DNA of 64,000 nt from Bacillota bacterium (GTDB lineage Bacteria > Bacillota > Clostridia > Christensenellales > UMGS416). Numbering within the stretch: the first letter of the stretch is position 1; every line of letters begins with the position of its first letter. The stretch spans positions 372,001 through 436,000 of the forward strand of contig JAEYRH010000016.1 of the NCBI GenBank assembly GCA_023435705.1. Direction: 5' to 3'. Made by a program: the position numbers and the translations under genes. This document shows positions 17,398 to 26,037 of the stretch, in pieces. Under the pieces are notes generated by a model. The model did not search any database and was not told the DNA's origin. It saw nothing but the letters and a program-made list of their open reading frames with translations.

Positions 17398-18342
17398 TCA
17401 TCCGCCTGCAAGCGCATGCATCACAAACATCCACAACGGCACAGTGACCATCGAAAACAGTGTGCTTACCAGCACCATATGCGACGCGTATTGTGGTTTG
17501 ATCGAATACATGGAAGCGAATATCGCCACATTGGCGGCCACCGGCATCGCTGCCAACAGCACGCAGGTGACAAACGCGGACGAGTCCACTGCCGGCATAC
17601 CCGGCAGGCCGAAATGCCAAGCCAGCCACATCACGCCGAGCACCAACGCAGGCAACAGAAACAGCCTTACGGCTGCGGCAGCAAACACCGTCCACTCCCG
17701 CAAGGCGTGGCGGATATCCCCCTCGGCCATCAATGCGCCAACGATCATCATTGCCAGAGGTGTCGTGAGTGAGCCAATGCCGTTCGCGAGTTTTGTGGCA
17801 GCCCATTGCGGCAATTTCCACCCGAAGGCGAACATGAGGATGCCGATGACCACGGCAATAAGCCCCGGCTGGAGGAAAATCTCCTTCCAGGTGCCTGTTT
17901 TCCCCGCACAGATATAAACGCCAGCCGTCCATACAAACACGGTAAAGACGAGCACATAGACAGACACATAGATCACGCCTGCCTCACCAAACAGGCTTTG
18001 CATCACAGGAATGCCCATGAAGCCGCAATTGCTGAACACGGTGGCCTGCCATAGAATGCGGCGCTTGCCGTCATCGCTCCGTGGCCACATTATCATGCCA
18101 AGCAAATAGGAGGCACCCATGGTGAGTGCTGCAATGAGCGCGACGATTGCCATATTGCGGGCAAGATCCACACTGTAATCCATTTGAAAAGAGTTGATGA
18201 CTAAAAATGGTTGGGTGACATATAGCACCAGCCTGGTCAGCACCGAGCGGCCATCCGGTGTAATAATCTTGGCCTTTGACGCGATGAAACCCACCAGCAT
18301 CATCGCAACCAGAATGACCACTTGCTCCGCGACTTGATTCAT
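17398..18342 (-). CDS. AEC (auxin efflux carrier) family transporter
   Basis: 314-residue integral membrane protein with about ten transmembrane helices in the AEC/MleP arrangement, the family of malate, malonate and auxin carriers. The segment FSNCGFMGIPVMQSLFG in the middle is typical of the family. The substrate is unknown. ATG 18342 overlaps the TrmL stop codon by 1 nt (TGATG), a sign of translational coupling; the alternative TTG start at 18345 is less likely. Confidence 0.9.
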   Translation of the reverse strand: MNQVAEQVVILVAMMLVGFIASKAKIITPDGRSVLTRLVLYVTQPFLVINSFQMDYSVDLARNMAIVALIAALTMGASYLLGMIMWPRSDDGKRRILWQATVFSNCGFMGIPVMQSLFGEAGVIYVSVYVLVFTVFVWTAGVYICAGKTGTWKEIFLQPGLIAVVIGILMFAFGWKLPQWAATKLANGIGSLTTPLAMMIVGALMAEGDIRHALREWTVFAAAAVRLFLLPALVLGVMWLAWHFGLPGMPAVDSSAFVTCVLLAAMPVAANVAIFASMYSIKPQYASHMVLVSTLFSMVTVPLWMFVMHALAGG

Positions 18343-18827
18343 CAATATTCCCTGAGATTTCCCTCAAGCTTCATGCCTGGGAAACTTAACTGCCTCAGCG
18401 CTTCATATACCACGATGGCCACGGCGTTTGACAGGTTCAACGACCTTGCGTCTTCAATCATTGGAATTCGGATTGCCTGCCCATATCGTTCATGCAAAAG
18501 ATTCTCCGGCAACCCTTTGGTTTCCTTTCCAAAGAGAAGATAGTCGCCATCCTGATATTGTGCGGCCGCATAGCCAATACCAGCTTTGGTACTGGCAAAG
18601 AAATGGCGGCCCGGATTTTTATCAAAGAACTCAGATAAGCTTGGGTAAGTTCGGATATCCAGCAGGTGCCAGTAATCCAGTCCGGCCCGCTTTAGCTGGC
18701 GGTCATCGATTTTAAAGCCCAATGGCTCCACCAGGTGCAGCACAGCTCCTGTGGCGGCGCAGGTGCGGGCAATGTTTCCCGTGTTCTGGGGGATCTCCGG
18801 CTCCACGAGCACAATGTTGAGAGGCAT
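18342..18827 (-). CDS. trmL: tRNA (cytidine(34)-2'-O)-methyltransferase
   Basis: SPOUT-class methyltransferase that modifies the wobble base of tRNA-Leu isoacceptors. The family signature is visible as VEPEIPQNTGNIARTC at the N-terminus, FGKETKGLP in the middle and the C-terminal knot SLNLSNAVAIVVYEALRQ. The 161-residue length matches E. coli TrmL. AAAGGA lies 6 nt before ATG 18827. The AEC transporter gene is coupled downstream. Confidence 0.94.
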   Translation of the reverse strand: MPLNIVLVEPEIPQNTGNIARTCAATGAVLHLVEPLGFKIDDRQLKRAGLDYWHLLDIRTYPSLSEFFDKNPGRHFFASTKAGIGYAAAQYQDGDYLLFGKETKGLPENLLHERYGQAIRIPMIEDARSLNLSNAVAIVVYEALRQLSFPGMKLEGNLREY

Positions 18828-18896
18828 GATGCATCCTTTGTGATATCAGTAGTCAGTTGTCAGCTGGAATTGTAAAGCGTTGATCAACTGCTTATA

Positions 18897-20669
18897 TTAG
18901 CCCACCGGCTCTTCTTCCTCTATGGCTGGCTCCGCACTGTCGGCGAGCTTAACCGCCACGCCGAAGTCGCCGAATGATTTGGTCTCAAAACCCGCAGAGT
19001 CAAAACAATCGCTTTCCAGCAAATTGTAAACATAAGCAGTGCCTGCCGGTTGGTCAAATTGAAAATTGTCAAAGTCCACATATTGATAACGCTCACGGTA
19101 AGGCAGCAGCTTTTTGCCGTTTGATCCATAGGCATCTGCTGTTCCCTTGAAATAGGCAGCATCCACCGATGCGCCAAACAGCGTATAGATTTCACTGCAG
19201 GTATAGGCAGACTCATCACGGGACCAGCAGGTGATAAAGACCACGTTGGACTCAATTTTGTCTGCATAGCGCACAGCCTCTGGCATGCCGCTGCAGAAGT
19301 CGCGTGCCATTGCCTTGGCGTGATCACCGAAATAGGCGGTTGTGAAGCCGGTGAAAGAGATGAGGTACACCAAAGCCGTTGCGATTGCAACACGCTTGAC
19401 CGGTGCCGCGTCGCACAGCAGATGGCGCAGGCCCAATGCCGTCAGGATGCACATGGGGTAAAAGATGATGTTGATGCGGTTGGTGTTTACACCGTTGATC
19501 ATGATGCCGGTGACAACGGCGATGATGAGCCAACTGATCATAATCCATCGCGCGGCGCTGTCTGGTGCTGATTTGGGGTCTCCATCACGGCCTTGCAGTT
19601 TTCCGGCGAATAAGGCCCATAACCCAAGCAGCGCAAACGGCAGCGTGAACTGATAAGTCTGGCCATAACCTTTTATGAAATTCCAACTGAAGTCACCCTT
19701 TTGCAGGATCGCCATTTCGGCTGCAGAGCGGATGTTATCGAATAGCTGGTTTAGAATGTCTTTGGAATAGATGATCAGGTCATTGGTGCGGATCGAGTCC
19801 GGAAAATACTGCATCGTGATCAGGCCTGTCGCCCATGTTTTGAGCTTAAAAGTGTTGATGATCACAACGGAAAAGATCGGCCAGGCAACCGCCAGATAGA
19901 TGGCCGCGCATGCCAACGCTTGCAGGGGCTTGATTCTCTTTTTTACAAGCAGCCAAACGCAGAGCAGGATCAACAGGATCGGGATCGTGAAAAAAGCAAT
20001 GCCGTAGGTGTACATCGTAAATCCAAAGAACAACATCGACAAATACAGGAAGAACGGCTTCTCAAGGCCCCGGTGGAGGAAATAAAGAGAAAACAATACG
20101 AAATGCGGCAGGAGGTTGCAGTCCAAAGCCCAACGGCTCTGCATGATGTGCCAGGGATTCACCGCCGTGACGGCCAGCGTCAGCAATGCTGCCGCACGCC
20201 CAAAGCCCCTCTCAATGAACCGGAAGAGCACCCATAATCCCGCCAGGCTTGCCAAAAGCATAGGTAATCTGGCGGTGACGGCATTCAAGCCAAAGAGCTT
20301 GATGAACGGCACCATCAGATAAGACAGCAATACGCTCATCTGCCCATAGCCCCAAGCCTCAAAATAGACAGGAAGCGGCGTGCCAAAGCGGTCTGTGCCG
20401 TGGTTGGCCAGCGCAAGTGCGTCCACAGCGGCCATCGCGCCATCCTGATTCATGCCGGAGGGTATGGCGCCAAAGTCCCAGGTGCGAACCAAAACTGCCA
20501 CGGCAAACAAGGTGACTGCGGAAACGGCAAAGACTTTATTATTTGCCAAAGCTTTTTGCAGATCCCAGTCTGGCTTGTTGACCCTGGCGATCAGGGCATA
20601 GACACAAAGGGCTGTCGCAAAGCACAAAAAGAGGATATTAAGCTCCAAGTTGGCTCCGCCCTTCCCCAC
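18897..20669 (-). CDS. Membrane glycosyltransferase, PMT/ArnT (GT-C) type
   Basis: 590-residue polytopic membrane protein with about 11 hydrophobic segments and a soluble C-terminal part. The early loop WDFGAIPSGMNQDGAMAA carries the acidic residue expected for a GT-C enzyme that uses a lipid-linked sugar. It would move a sugar from a polyprenyl carrier to an acceptor on the outer face of the membrane. It overlaps the GT2 gene upstream, which could make the lipid-linked donor. The frame opens at GTG 20669, but TTG 20648 has GGAG 6 nt before it and could be the real start. The substrate is unknown. Confidence 0.82.
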   Translation of the reverse strand: MGKGGANLELNILFLCFATALCVYALIARVNKPDWDLQKALANNKVFAVSAVTLFAVAVLVRTWDFGAIPSGMNQDGAMAAVDALALANHGTDRFGTPLPVYFEAWGYGQMSVLLSYLMVPFIKLFGLNAVTARLPMLLASLAGLWVLFRFIERGFGRAAALLTLAVTAVNPWHIMQSRWALDCNLLPHFVLFSLYFLHRGLEKPFFLYLSMLFFGFTMYTYGIAFFTIPILLILLCVWLLVKKRIKPLQALACAAIYLAVAWPIFSVVIINTFKLKTWATGLITMQYFPDSIRTNDLIIYSKDILNQLFDNIRSAAEMAILQKGDFSWNFIKGYGQTYQFTLPFALLGLWALFAGKLQGRDGDPKSAPDSAARWIMISWLIIAVVTGIMINGVNTNRINIIFYPMCILTALGLRHLLCDAAPVKRVAIATALVYLISFTGFTTAYFGDHAKAMARDFCSGMPEAVRYADKIESNVVFITCWSRDESAYTCSEIYTLFGASVDAAYFKGTADAYGSNGKKLLPYRERYQYVDFDNFQFDQPAGTAYVYNLLESDCFDSAGFETKSFGDFGVAVKLADSAEPAIEEEEPVG

Positions 20670-21657
20670 TCAGCATGGCTTCTCTATCAGCAGCAGATGG
20701 ATTCTCGGCGGGCTGTGTGGCCGCTGCCAGGCGGAACCCGCTCAGATCGCTCACAATAAACTTGGGCCGGCTCTTTACTTCCTCATAAATCTTAGCCAAG
20801 TAGATGCCAATCACGCCCAGGCTGAACATGATCACCGAACCGATCACAAGCAGCAAAATGATCACGGTGGTAAACCCCTCCACCGCGTGGCCGGCAAGCT
20901 TCATATATAGAGTCTGTATTGCCATCGCCAGCGCGAATACCAGAAACGCGGCACCGCACACGGTAACAAGCTGCATGGGCAACGCCGAATAGGAGGTGAT
21001 TGCTGTAACAGCAAGCTTGACCAACCCCCGGAAAGACCAGCGCGTACGCCCGCCTTCACGCTCCGGCACCTCGAAACGAACCTCTCCGGTTTGGAAACCA
21101 AGCCAGCCTGGCATCGCCCGGAAAAACGTCTGCTTTTCCGGCATGGACTTGATGATATCTACAACCTTGCGGTCCAGGAGCTTGAAGTCGGAAGCATTTT
21201 CCAGATTGATACCGGAAGTTACGCGCAGCAGCTTGTAAAACAACCCTGCACTCAGCTTATACGCCAACGACTCCTTGCCGCGGCTGGATTTCTTGCCCTC
21301 AACGATGTCGAAATTGTTGTGCTGCCATAGTTTGTACATCTGAACAGCAGCAGCCGGCGGGTGCTGAAGATCACAATCCATCACGATGCAGCAGTCACCG
21401 GCAGCATGGTTGAGCCCGGCAAAGATCGCGCTTTCCTTGCCAAAATTGCGGCTGAGGCGCACGCCCCGCACGGTATCCCTGCGGTGGCTGCAAGATTCTA
21501 TTATGCCCCAGGTGCCATCTGTGGAGCCATCGTCCACAATGACAAGTTCATAAGGGATTCCAGATTCTGCCATCGCGTGAGCAATGGCATCGATGGACCC
21601 TTGCAGCAATTTTTCCTCGTTGTAGGCCGGCACCACGAGGGACAGCAGTTTTTTCAT
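20638..21657 (-). CDS. GT2 glycosyltransferase, polyprenyl-phosphate type
   Basis: 339-residue family 2 glycosyltransferase of the DPM1/GtrB type. It has SLVVPAYNEE at the N-terminus, VDDGSTDGT near residue 41 and the catalytic DxD region MDCDLQHPP. Two C-terminal transmembrane helices (about 230-250 and 265-290) anchor it. The expected reaction is transfer of a sugar from a nucleotide donor to undecaprenyl phosphate. GGAG lies before ATG 21657, and a strong promoter follows at 21689-21717. It forms an operon with the overlapping GT-C gene. Confidence 0.92.
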   Translation of the reverse strand: MKKLLSLVVPAYNEEKLLQGSIDAIAHAMAESGIPYELVIVDDGSTDGTWGIIESCSHRRDTVRGVRLSRNFGKESAIFAGLNHAAGDCCIVMDCDLQHPPAAAVQMYKLWQHNNFDIVEGKKSSRGKESLAYKLSAGLFYKLLRVTSGINLENASDFKLLDRKVVDIIKSMPEKQTFFRAMPGWLGFQTGEVRFEVPEREGGRTRWSFRGLVKLAVTAITSYSALPMQLVTVCGAAFLVFALAMAIQTLYMKLAGHAVEGFTTVIILLLVIGSVIMFSLGVIGIYLAKIYEEVKSRPKFIVSDLSGFRLAAATQPAENPSAADREAMLSGEGRSQLGA

Positions 21658-21688
21658 CGTTCTCTCCGGAAGATAGGCTCAAGCACAA

Positions 21689-21717
21689 ATTATACCTTTT
21701 GTGGTGAATTGATGCAA
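21689..21717 (-). promoter_or_regulatory. Promoter of the GT2/GT-C operon
   Basis: TTGCAT (21712-21717) and TATAAT (21689-21694) on the minus strand with a 17-bp spacer. Confidence 0.8.
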
Positions 21718-21845
21718 GTTTCCACCTTTACATGATTAGGTAAACTTTCACCTTTCTTTATATCTCAATATGAAATTCTAAATCAATGTTTACAGAATAA
21801 AACACTGCTACGAGCAAACACTACAAAAAAACGGTGAGTAAAAAA

Positions 21846-23414
21846 ATGAATTCTATGATGAACTTTCTGAAGAAACAGCCACAATCCTATTGGCTCACTC
21901 CTGATGAACAAACCGGTTATCCGCCGCTGCGGCATGATCAGACAACAGAAGTCGCCATTATTGGCGGCGGACTGGCGGGGATCATGACGGCGTATTACCT
22001 GTCACTTGCCGGAGCAAAGGTGATCCTGCTGGAAGCCAATCGAATCGGCTTTGGTACTACCGGCCACACCACAGCAAAATTGTCTGCACAGCATGACCTT
22101 ATTTATCAGAATATTGTGGAAAAAATCGGTCGTGATGAGGCAAGACAATATGCCGACGCCAACCAGGCAGCAATATCTGAGGTGAAGAGAATATCTGCGG
22201 AGCTAAAGATCCAATGTGATTTCACACCGCAATCGGCGGTTGTTTACACAGAATTGGAAGAGAACATCGAAAAGATCAACCGTGAGGTTAAAACAGCCCT
22301 TGATTTGGGCATTAAGGCAGAATTCATTGACCACATCCCTTTCGATATACCGGCGTTGGCAGGTGTGCGATTTGATGACCAGGCACAATTCCACCCAAGA
22401 AAATTTCTTCTGGGGATTGCCAAATGGTGCTCGAAGCATGGGGTAACCATTCACGAACAAAGCAAAGTGATCGATGTGGAGCACGCCGGCTCTGCAGATA
22501 TCACGCTCACGCTGGACGGCGGCCAGAAGGTGCGTGCCGATGCGGTTGTGATCGCCAGCCACTACCCGGTGCTGAACAAACCTGCGCTATACTTCGCGCG
22601 GCTCTATGTGGAGCGCTCCTACATTTTGGCAGTACGGGCCCAAAATCAATATCCTGGTGGGATGTATATCAATGCTGAGGATCCCGCACGGTCATTACGG
22701 TCGCAACCATCTGATGAGGGAGAGTTGATCCTCGTGGGTGGAGAGAACCACAAGTGCGGCCAATCGGAAGACACACAGCAGCATTACCGGGCGCTGGCCG
22801 GCTTTGCCGGGCGGCTGTTTGATGTGAGCGACATCCCCTATCATTGGTCTGCGCAGGATTGCATGACGCTTGATGATCTGCCTTATACCGGCAGGTATTC
22901 CTCAGACACACCCAACCTGTATGTGACAACCGGTTATGGGAAATGGGGAATGACCAACTCGGTGGCGTCAGCGATGGTCTTGCGTGACTTGATTTCCCAT
23001 GGCCGGTCAGAGTGGCAGGATGTGTATCATCCATCCAGAACGAACATCATTGCATCGATCAAAAACGCCGTTGTGGAAAACGCCAACGTAGCGGTAAATC
23101 TGCTGGGAGGCAAGCTCTCCCCTCTGCCCGATTCGGTGGATGTGAATCCTGGTGAGGGCAAAGTGGTTGAAATAGACGGTCACCGAGCCGGTGTGTATCG
23201 GGATGATGCAGGCCAACTGCATGTAGTGGACACAACCTGCACCCATCTTGGATGCGAAGTCAACTGGAACACGGCGGAAAAGTCATGGGATTGCCCTTGC
23301 CATGGCTCCCGGTTTGATGTGGATGGCAACGTGATTGAGGGACCGGCAATTCGGGGCCTCAACACTGGCAAGAGCACAAACACAATAGAGAAGCTGGTCA
23401 AGGACGAATTCTAG
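21846..23414 (+). CDS. FAD-dependent oxidoreductase with C-terminal Rieske domain
   Basis: 522-residue fusion resembling Bacillus YhfW. Residues about 35-400 form a DAO-type flavoprotein, with the FAD motif VAIIGGGLAGIMTAYY and the Tyr/Trp-rich YGKWGMTNS near the flavin. The C-terminal Rieske domain binds a 2Fe-2S cluster through Cys465-x-His467 and Cys483-x-x-His486, with Cys470 and Cys485 placed for the stabilising disulfide. Electrons would pass between flavin and cluster; the substrate is unknown. I prefer ATG 21846, with GGTGAG 7 nt upstream, over GTG 21834. The gene is monocistronic and ends in a hairpin. Confidence 0.9.
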   Translation: MNSMMNFLKKQPQSYWLTPDEQTGYPPLRHDQTTEVAIIGGGLAGIMTAYYLSLAGAKVILLEANRIGFGTTGHTTAKLSAQHDLIYQNIVEKIGRDEARQYADANQAAISEVKRISAELKIQCDFTPQSAVVYTELEENIEKINREVKTALDLGIKAEFIDHIPFDIPALAGVRFDDQAQFHPRKFLLGIAKWCSKHGVTIHEQSKVIDVEHAGSADITLTLDGGQKVRADAVVIASHYPVLNKPALYFARLYVERSYILAVRAQNQYPGGMYINAEDPARSLRSQPSDEGELILVGGENHKCGQSEDTQQHYRALAGFAGRLFDVSDIPYHWSAQDCMTLDDLPYTGRYSSDTPNLYVTTGYGKWGMTNSVASAMVLRDLISHGRSEWQDVYHPSRTNIIASIKNAVVENANVAVNLLGGKLSPLPDSVDVNPGEGKVVEIDGHRAGVYRDDAGQLHVVDTTCTHLGCEVNWNTAEKSWDCPCHGSRFDVDGNVIEGPAIRGLNTGKSTNTIEKLVKDEF

Positions 23415-23426
23415 CCTTGACCAGCT
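23392..23426. terminator. Hairpin overlapping the end of the FAD-Rieske gene
   Basis: Perfect 12-bp arms (AGCTGGTCAAGG and its complement) around an 11-nt loop that contains the stop codon. It lies between convergent genes and has no clear T-run on either side, so it may act as a bidirectional terminator. Confidence 0.55.
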
Positions 23427-23451
23427 CTGTGATGCAAGATACGCGGGCCCG

Positions 23452-25725
23452 CTATTTCTGTATAGAAATCGCTTGTGAGAAGCTTCCATAGATTTTTCTG
23501 GACCCGACCATACGGTAAGCCCTGACCTTATAATAGTATGTCCTGCCGGAGCGCAACCCGCTGTTGGTGTTATAGGTTGATCCGGTGGTTGCCACCAGCG
23601 AATAAGCCCCGCTTGTGGAGTTTGCACGCCACAGTTCATACTTCGTAGCCCCTGTCACTGCACCCCAACTCACTTTGGCACGTGAAGATGATACACGCGT
23701 CACCTTTACGGGTGATGGCTTGGCGGGTTTGGGAGCGGCAGAAACCACACTCGAAAACGGGTTATATTGCTTCACTGAATTGACAGTGCGATATGCCCGG
23801 ACCTTGTAATAATACGTTGTACCTGTGCTCAGATTCTTGTTTGTATAGTTGAGCGAAGTGGTCGTTGTGACCAAGGAATAGGTTCCACTCTGGGATGTGG
23901 CGCGATAAAGCTGATATCGTTCCGCTCCGCTCAGAGACTGCCATGCAATCCGGATGCTGTTGTAGCTGGCCGCCGTGGCGGTAACGCCGTTGACAACAGC
24001 TTCAAAGCCGTTTGCAGGCGTCGCAGTTGGCACCGGTGTTTCGCTTGCGGCAGGCGTCGCGGCCAGAGTAGCTGTAGGCTCCTGTGTTGAAGAAGCGGTG
24101 GGCGCTGCCGTCGCAGAAGGTGACGCAGTAGCACTTGGGCTGGCTGTCTCAGTTGTTGGGCTGGCCGTAGGCGTAGCGGTGGGAGCATATGTGGTTGCTG
24201 CAGGAGTTACCACAGGGGCTTGGGCCTCACCAGACACAGCGTCATACAGCCATTGGGCATCGTCTTTGGAAATCTGCTCAAAACCGGTCACATTGCCGGA
24301 AGTTGCGCCTGATGAAATCGTCAACCCGCTCTTGATCAGGTTGTATCCCTTTTCCTGCACCCACATGCCTGTGTTGGCAAGCCGGACAGAATACATCGGA
24401 TTTGACGCAAGTGTTGCAGATGCGCTTGGAAGGTTGAGATAGATGCTCCACAACCCACTGCCGATGTTGGATGGTATGCTGAAATAGAGATCTTTGGACA
24501 TGACACCGTTTTGGCTGAACCAATAACGGGGGTCATCATTCACCTGCGCGGTGTAGGTCTGTTGGCCATTGCTCAACACAACCTCAAACTTCCTGGCGTT
24601 TACCAGATTGGCAAAACCGTCGTTGCGGATGTTGAGCTTCAGGTGAAGCGCGCCTCCCTTGATCAGGCTGGTGTTGATAGAAGCATCCTGCATGACAAAC
24701 CGGTAGCCCAACCGTTGGGTCACATAATTATAGGTGGTCATTGCGGCGTAGGTGGTCGATTTCCATTTTGAGATCACGTCCGGATGGTAATCGATATTCA
24801 GGCTTTGTGCATGCAGCTTGTTGAGCTCGTAGACCGCGTTATTGGGATCGGAATAAGCAGAAACCTTGTTGCTTTCGCCCACGAAGGGCACATACATGTT
24901 CTGATTGTCAGTCCAGTTGAGCTCTGCCTGGCGGGTGTATTTCGAGTCCACATAGGTGCCGCACTCGCTTTCGGAGCTCAGCAGCGCGTCGTCGTGGTAG
25001 CCTGTCCGGGCCAGTGCAGATTGTGAATAAGCCGTTGCGAGCGACAGTGTGCTGCCGGTGGATGCATACATGTCACGGATGAACATGGGCCGGCGCACAA
25101 GGATCGACCGGCTTTTCGGCACGGCTTCCATGAGTGCATTCAGCACCGCTTTGCGGGCTTCCAATGACGGCGGATCTCCATAATATGAGTTGTGCCACTC
25201 GCCCCAGGGGCCAAGAAAGCCCGCCTGCACGCAATAAAGGATGTCTTCATTGTCGTAGAAGATGCTCTTCAGCTGTGCAATATGGCCGGTGATGAGGGTG
25301 AGGCTGGTTGGTTCGGGCTTGAGAACCCCATCGAAGTCGTATGCCGCGCGGAACATCACCTGCAAGCCATACTTTCTGGCAAGGTTGAAACCGTTGCGGA
25401 TTTCATTGAGTTTTGCATCACTGATTGGACCGGTTTTGTAATCCTTCAGGTTAGCTTCCAGAAGGACCATTGTGATGCCTTGGGAGCGCAGTTTATCAAT
25501 GGACCAAATATCGTCGGTCTCATATGGCCGGTACCATCCACGCTCCGGGTTGGCAAACAAAGACTGATCCTCTGCAAACGTGATGGTTTGCATCGTGTCC
25601 AGATTGGCGATTGCTCCTTCAGCATATGCATTCTGAAAAGGAACGAGCCCGATAACAAGAAAGACTGCGGTGAAGACGCATATGGCAATATTAAACCGGC
25701 GTCTTTTGTGTTGATTCAAAGACAT
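23452..25725 (-). CDS. Secreted DUF4874/DUF4832 protein with FN3-like repeats
   Basis: 757-residue exported protein with a signal peptide (about 1-35, ending NAYA). A TIM-barrel-like DUF4874 region comes first (FANPERGWYRPYE; FLGPWGEWHNS, a likely active-site strand). A DUF4832 beta domain follows (about 330-470), then a Thr/Pro/Ala/Ser linker (about 495-565) and two fibronectin type III-like repeats of about 90 residues at the end. The fold suggests a glycoside hydrolase or carbohydrate-binding role, but this is not proven. The leader carries a c-di-GMP-I riboswitch, and GGGAGG lies 7 nt before ATG 25725. It is a distant paralogue of the last gene of the Pel operon directly upstream. Confidence 0.85.
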   Translation of the reverse strand: MSLNQHKRRRFNIAICVFTAVFLVIGLVPFQNAYAEGAIANLDTMQTITFAEDQSLFANPERGWYRPYETDDIWSIDKLRSQGITMVLLEANLKDYKTGPISDAKLNEIRNGFNLARKYGLQVMFRAAYDFDGVLKPEPTSLTLITGHIAQLKSIFYDNEDILYCVQAGFLGPWGEWHNSYYGDPPSLEARKAVLNALMEAVPKSRSILVRRPMFIRDMYASTGSTLSLATAYSQSALARTGYHDDALLSSESECGTYVDSKYTRQAELNWTDNQNMYVPFVGESNKVSAYSDPNNAVYELNKLHAQSLNIDYHPDVISKWKSTTYAAMTTYNYVTQRLGYRFVMQDASINTSLIKGGALHLKLNIRNDGFANLVNARKFEVVLSNGQQTYTAQVNDDPRYWFSQNGVMSKDLYFSIPSNIGSGLWSIYLNLPSASATLASNPMYSVRLANTGMWVQEKGYNLIKSGLTISSGATSGNVTGFEQISKDDAQWLYDAVSGEAQAPVVTPAATTYAPTATPTASPTTETASPSATASPSATAAPTASSTQEPTATLAATPAASETPVPTATPANGFEAVVNGVTATAASYNSIRIAWQSLSGAERYQLYRATSQSGTYSLVTTTTSLNYTNKNLSTGTTYYYKVRAYRTVNSVKQYNPFSSVVSAAPKPAKPSPVKVTRVSSSRAKVSWGAVTGATKYELWRANSTSGAYSLVATTGSTYNTNSGLRSGRTYYYKVRAYRMVGSRKIYGSFSQAISIQK

Positions 25726-25730
25726 AATAA

Positions 25731-25783
25731 AACCTCCCTATTGTGCGCCAAAGGAGGTTCAATGTGTGTATTCATCGAAACCT
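25731..25783 (-). promoter_or_regulatory. Riboswitch expression platform sequestering the SD
   Basis: On the minus strand AACCTCC (25753-25759) is perfectly complementary to the SD region GGAGGTT (25731-25737). An upstream segment (25773-25783, AGGTTTCGATG) can instead pair with CATTGAACCT (25755-25764), which overlaps the anti-SD. The two hairpins exclude each other, as in a translational on/off switch. Whether ligand turns translation on or off cannot be decided from the sequence. Confidence 0.7.
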
Positions 25784-25787
25784 TCTT

Positions 25788-25857
25788 GGCAACCCGACGA
25801 TCATAGCTTTCGCCTTAGACTCGTGGCTTTGCGTCCAACCCTTTCGAGTTGTTTGCC
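25788..25857 (-). promoter_or_regulatory. c-di-GMP-I (GEMM-I) riboswitch aptamer
   Basis: Read on the minus strand it shows the class I order: GGCAAAC, a stem capped by CGAAAG, GGACGCAAAGCCA, GAGTCTAAGG, CTATGATCGTCGG and a closing GGGTTGCC. A 5-bp P1 stem (TCTTG/CAAGA) can form just outside. It lies about 60 nt before the start of the secreted DUF4832 gene, with its expression platform in between. c-di-GMP is the known ligand of this class; a relaxed specificity for cGAMP cannot be ruled out without checking the key specificity base. Confidence 0.9.
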
Positions 25858-25970
25858 CTTTTCAAGATATGTTCTTATCCGACTGATTGCGACAAATTGC
25901 CCTGGTGTTCGGCATCACCCCTTTCGCATGATTTGCTTTGCAGACTCAGTAATTCTTATCGTATGGATAC

Positions 25971-26000
25971 TATATACCCAGAAAGCATAGGAGATAACAA
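25971..26000 (-). promoter_or_regulatory. Candidate promoter for the riboswitch leader
   Basis: TTGTTA (25995-26000) and TATATA (25971-25976) on the minus strand with an 18-bp spacer. It would give a leader of about 235 nt. No terminator is seen between the Pel operon end and this point, so read-through from the operon is also possible. Confidence 0.45.
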
Positions 26001-26037
26001 ATGTATTGGAGTTTGCATGTTACTTCTTTTGATATAA

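Noticed and set aside
23975..24442. Ala/Val-rich plus-strand ORF opposite the DUF4832-FN3 linker
   Set aside because: It is the antisense of the Thr/Pro/Ala linker, a low-complexity repeat that keeps several frames open.
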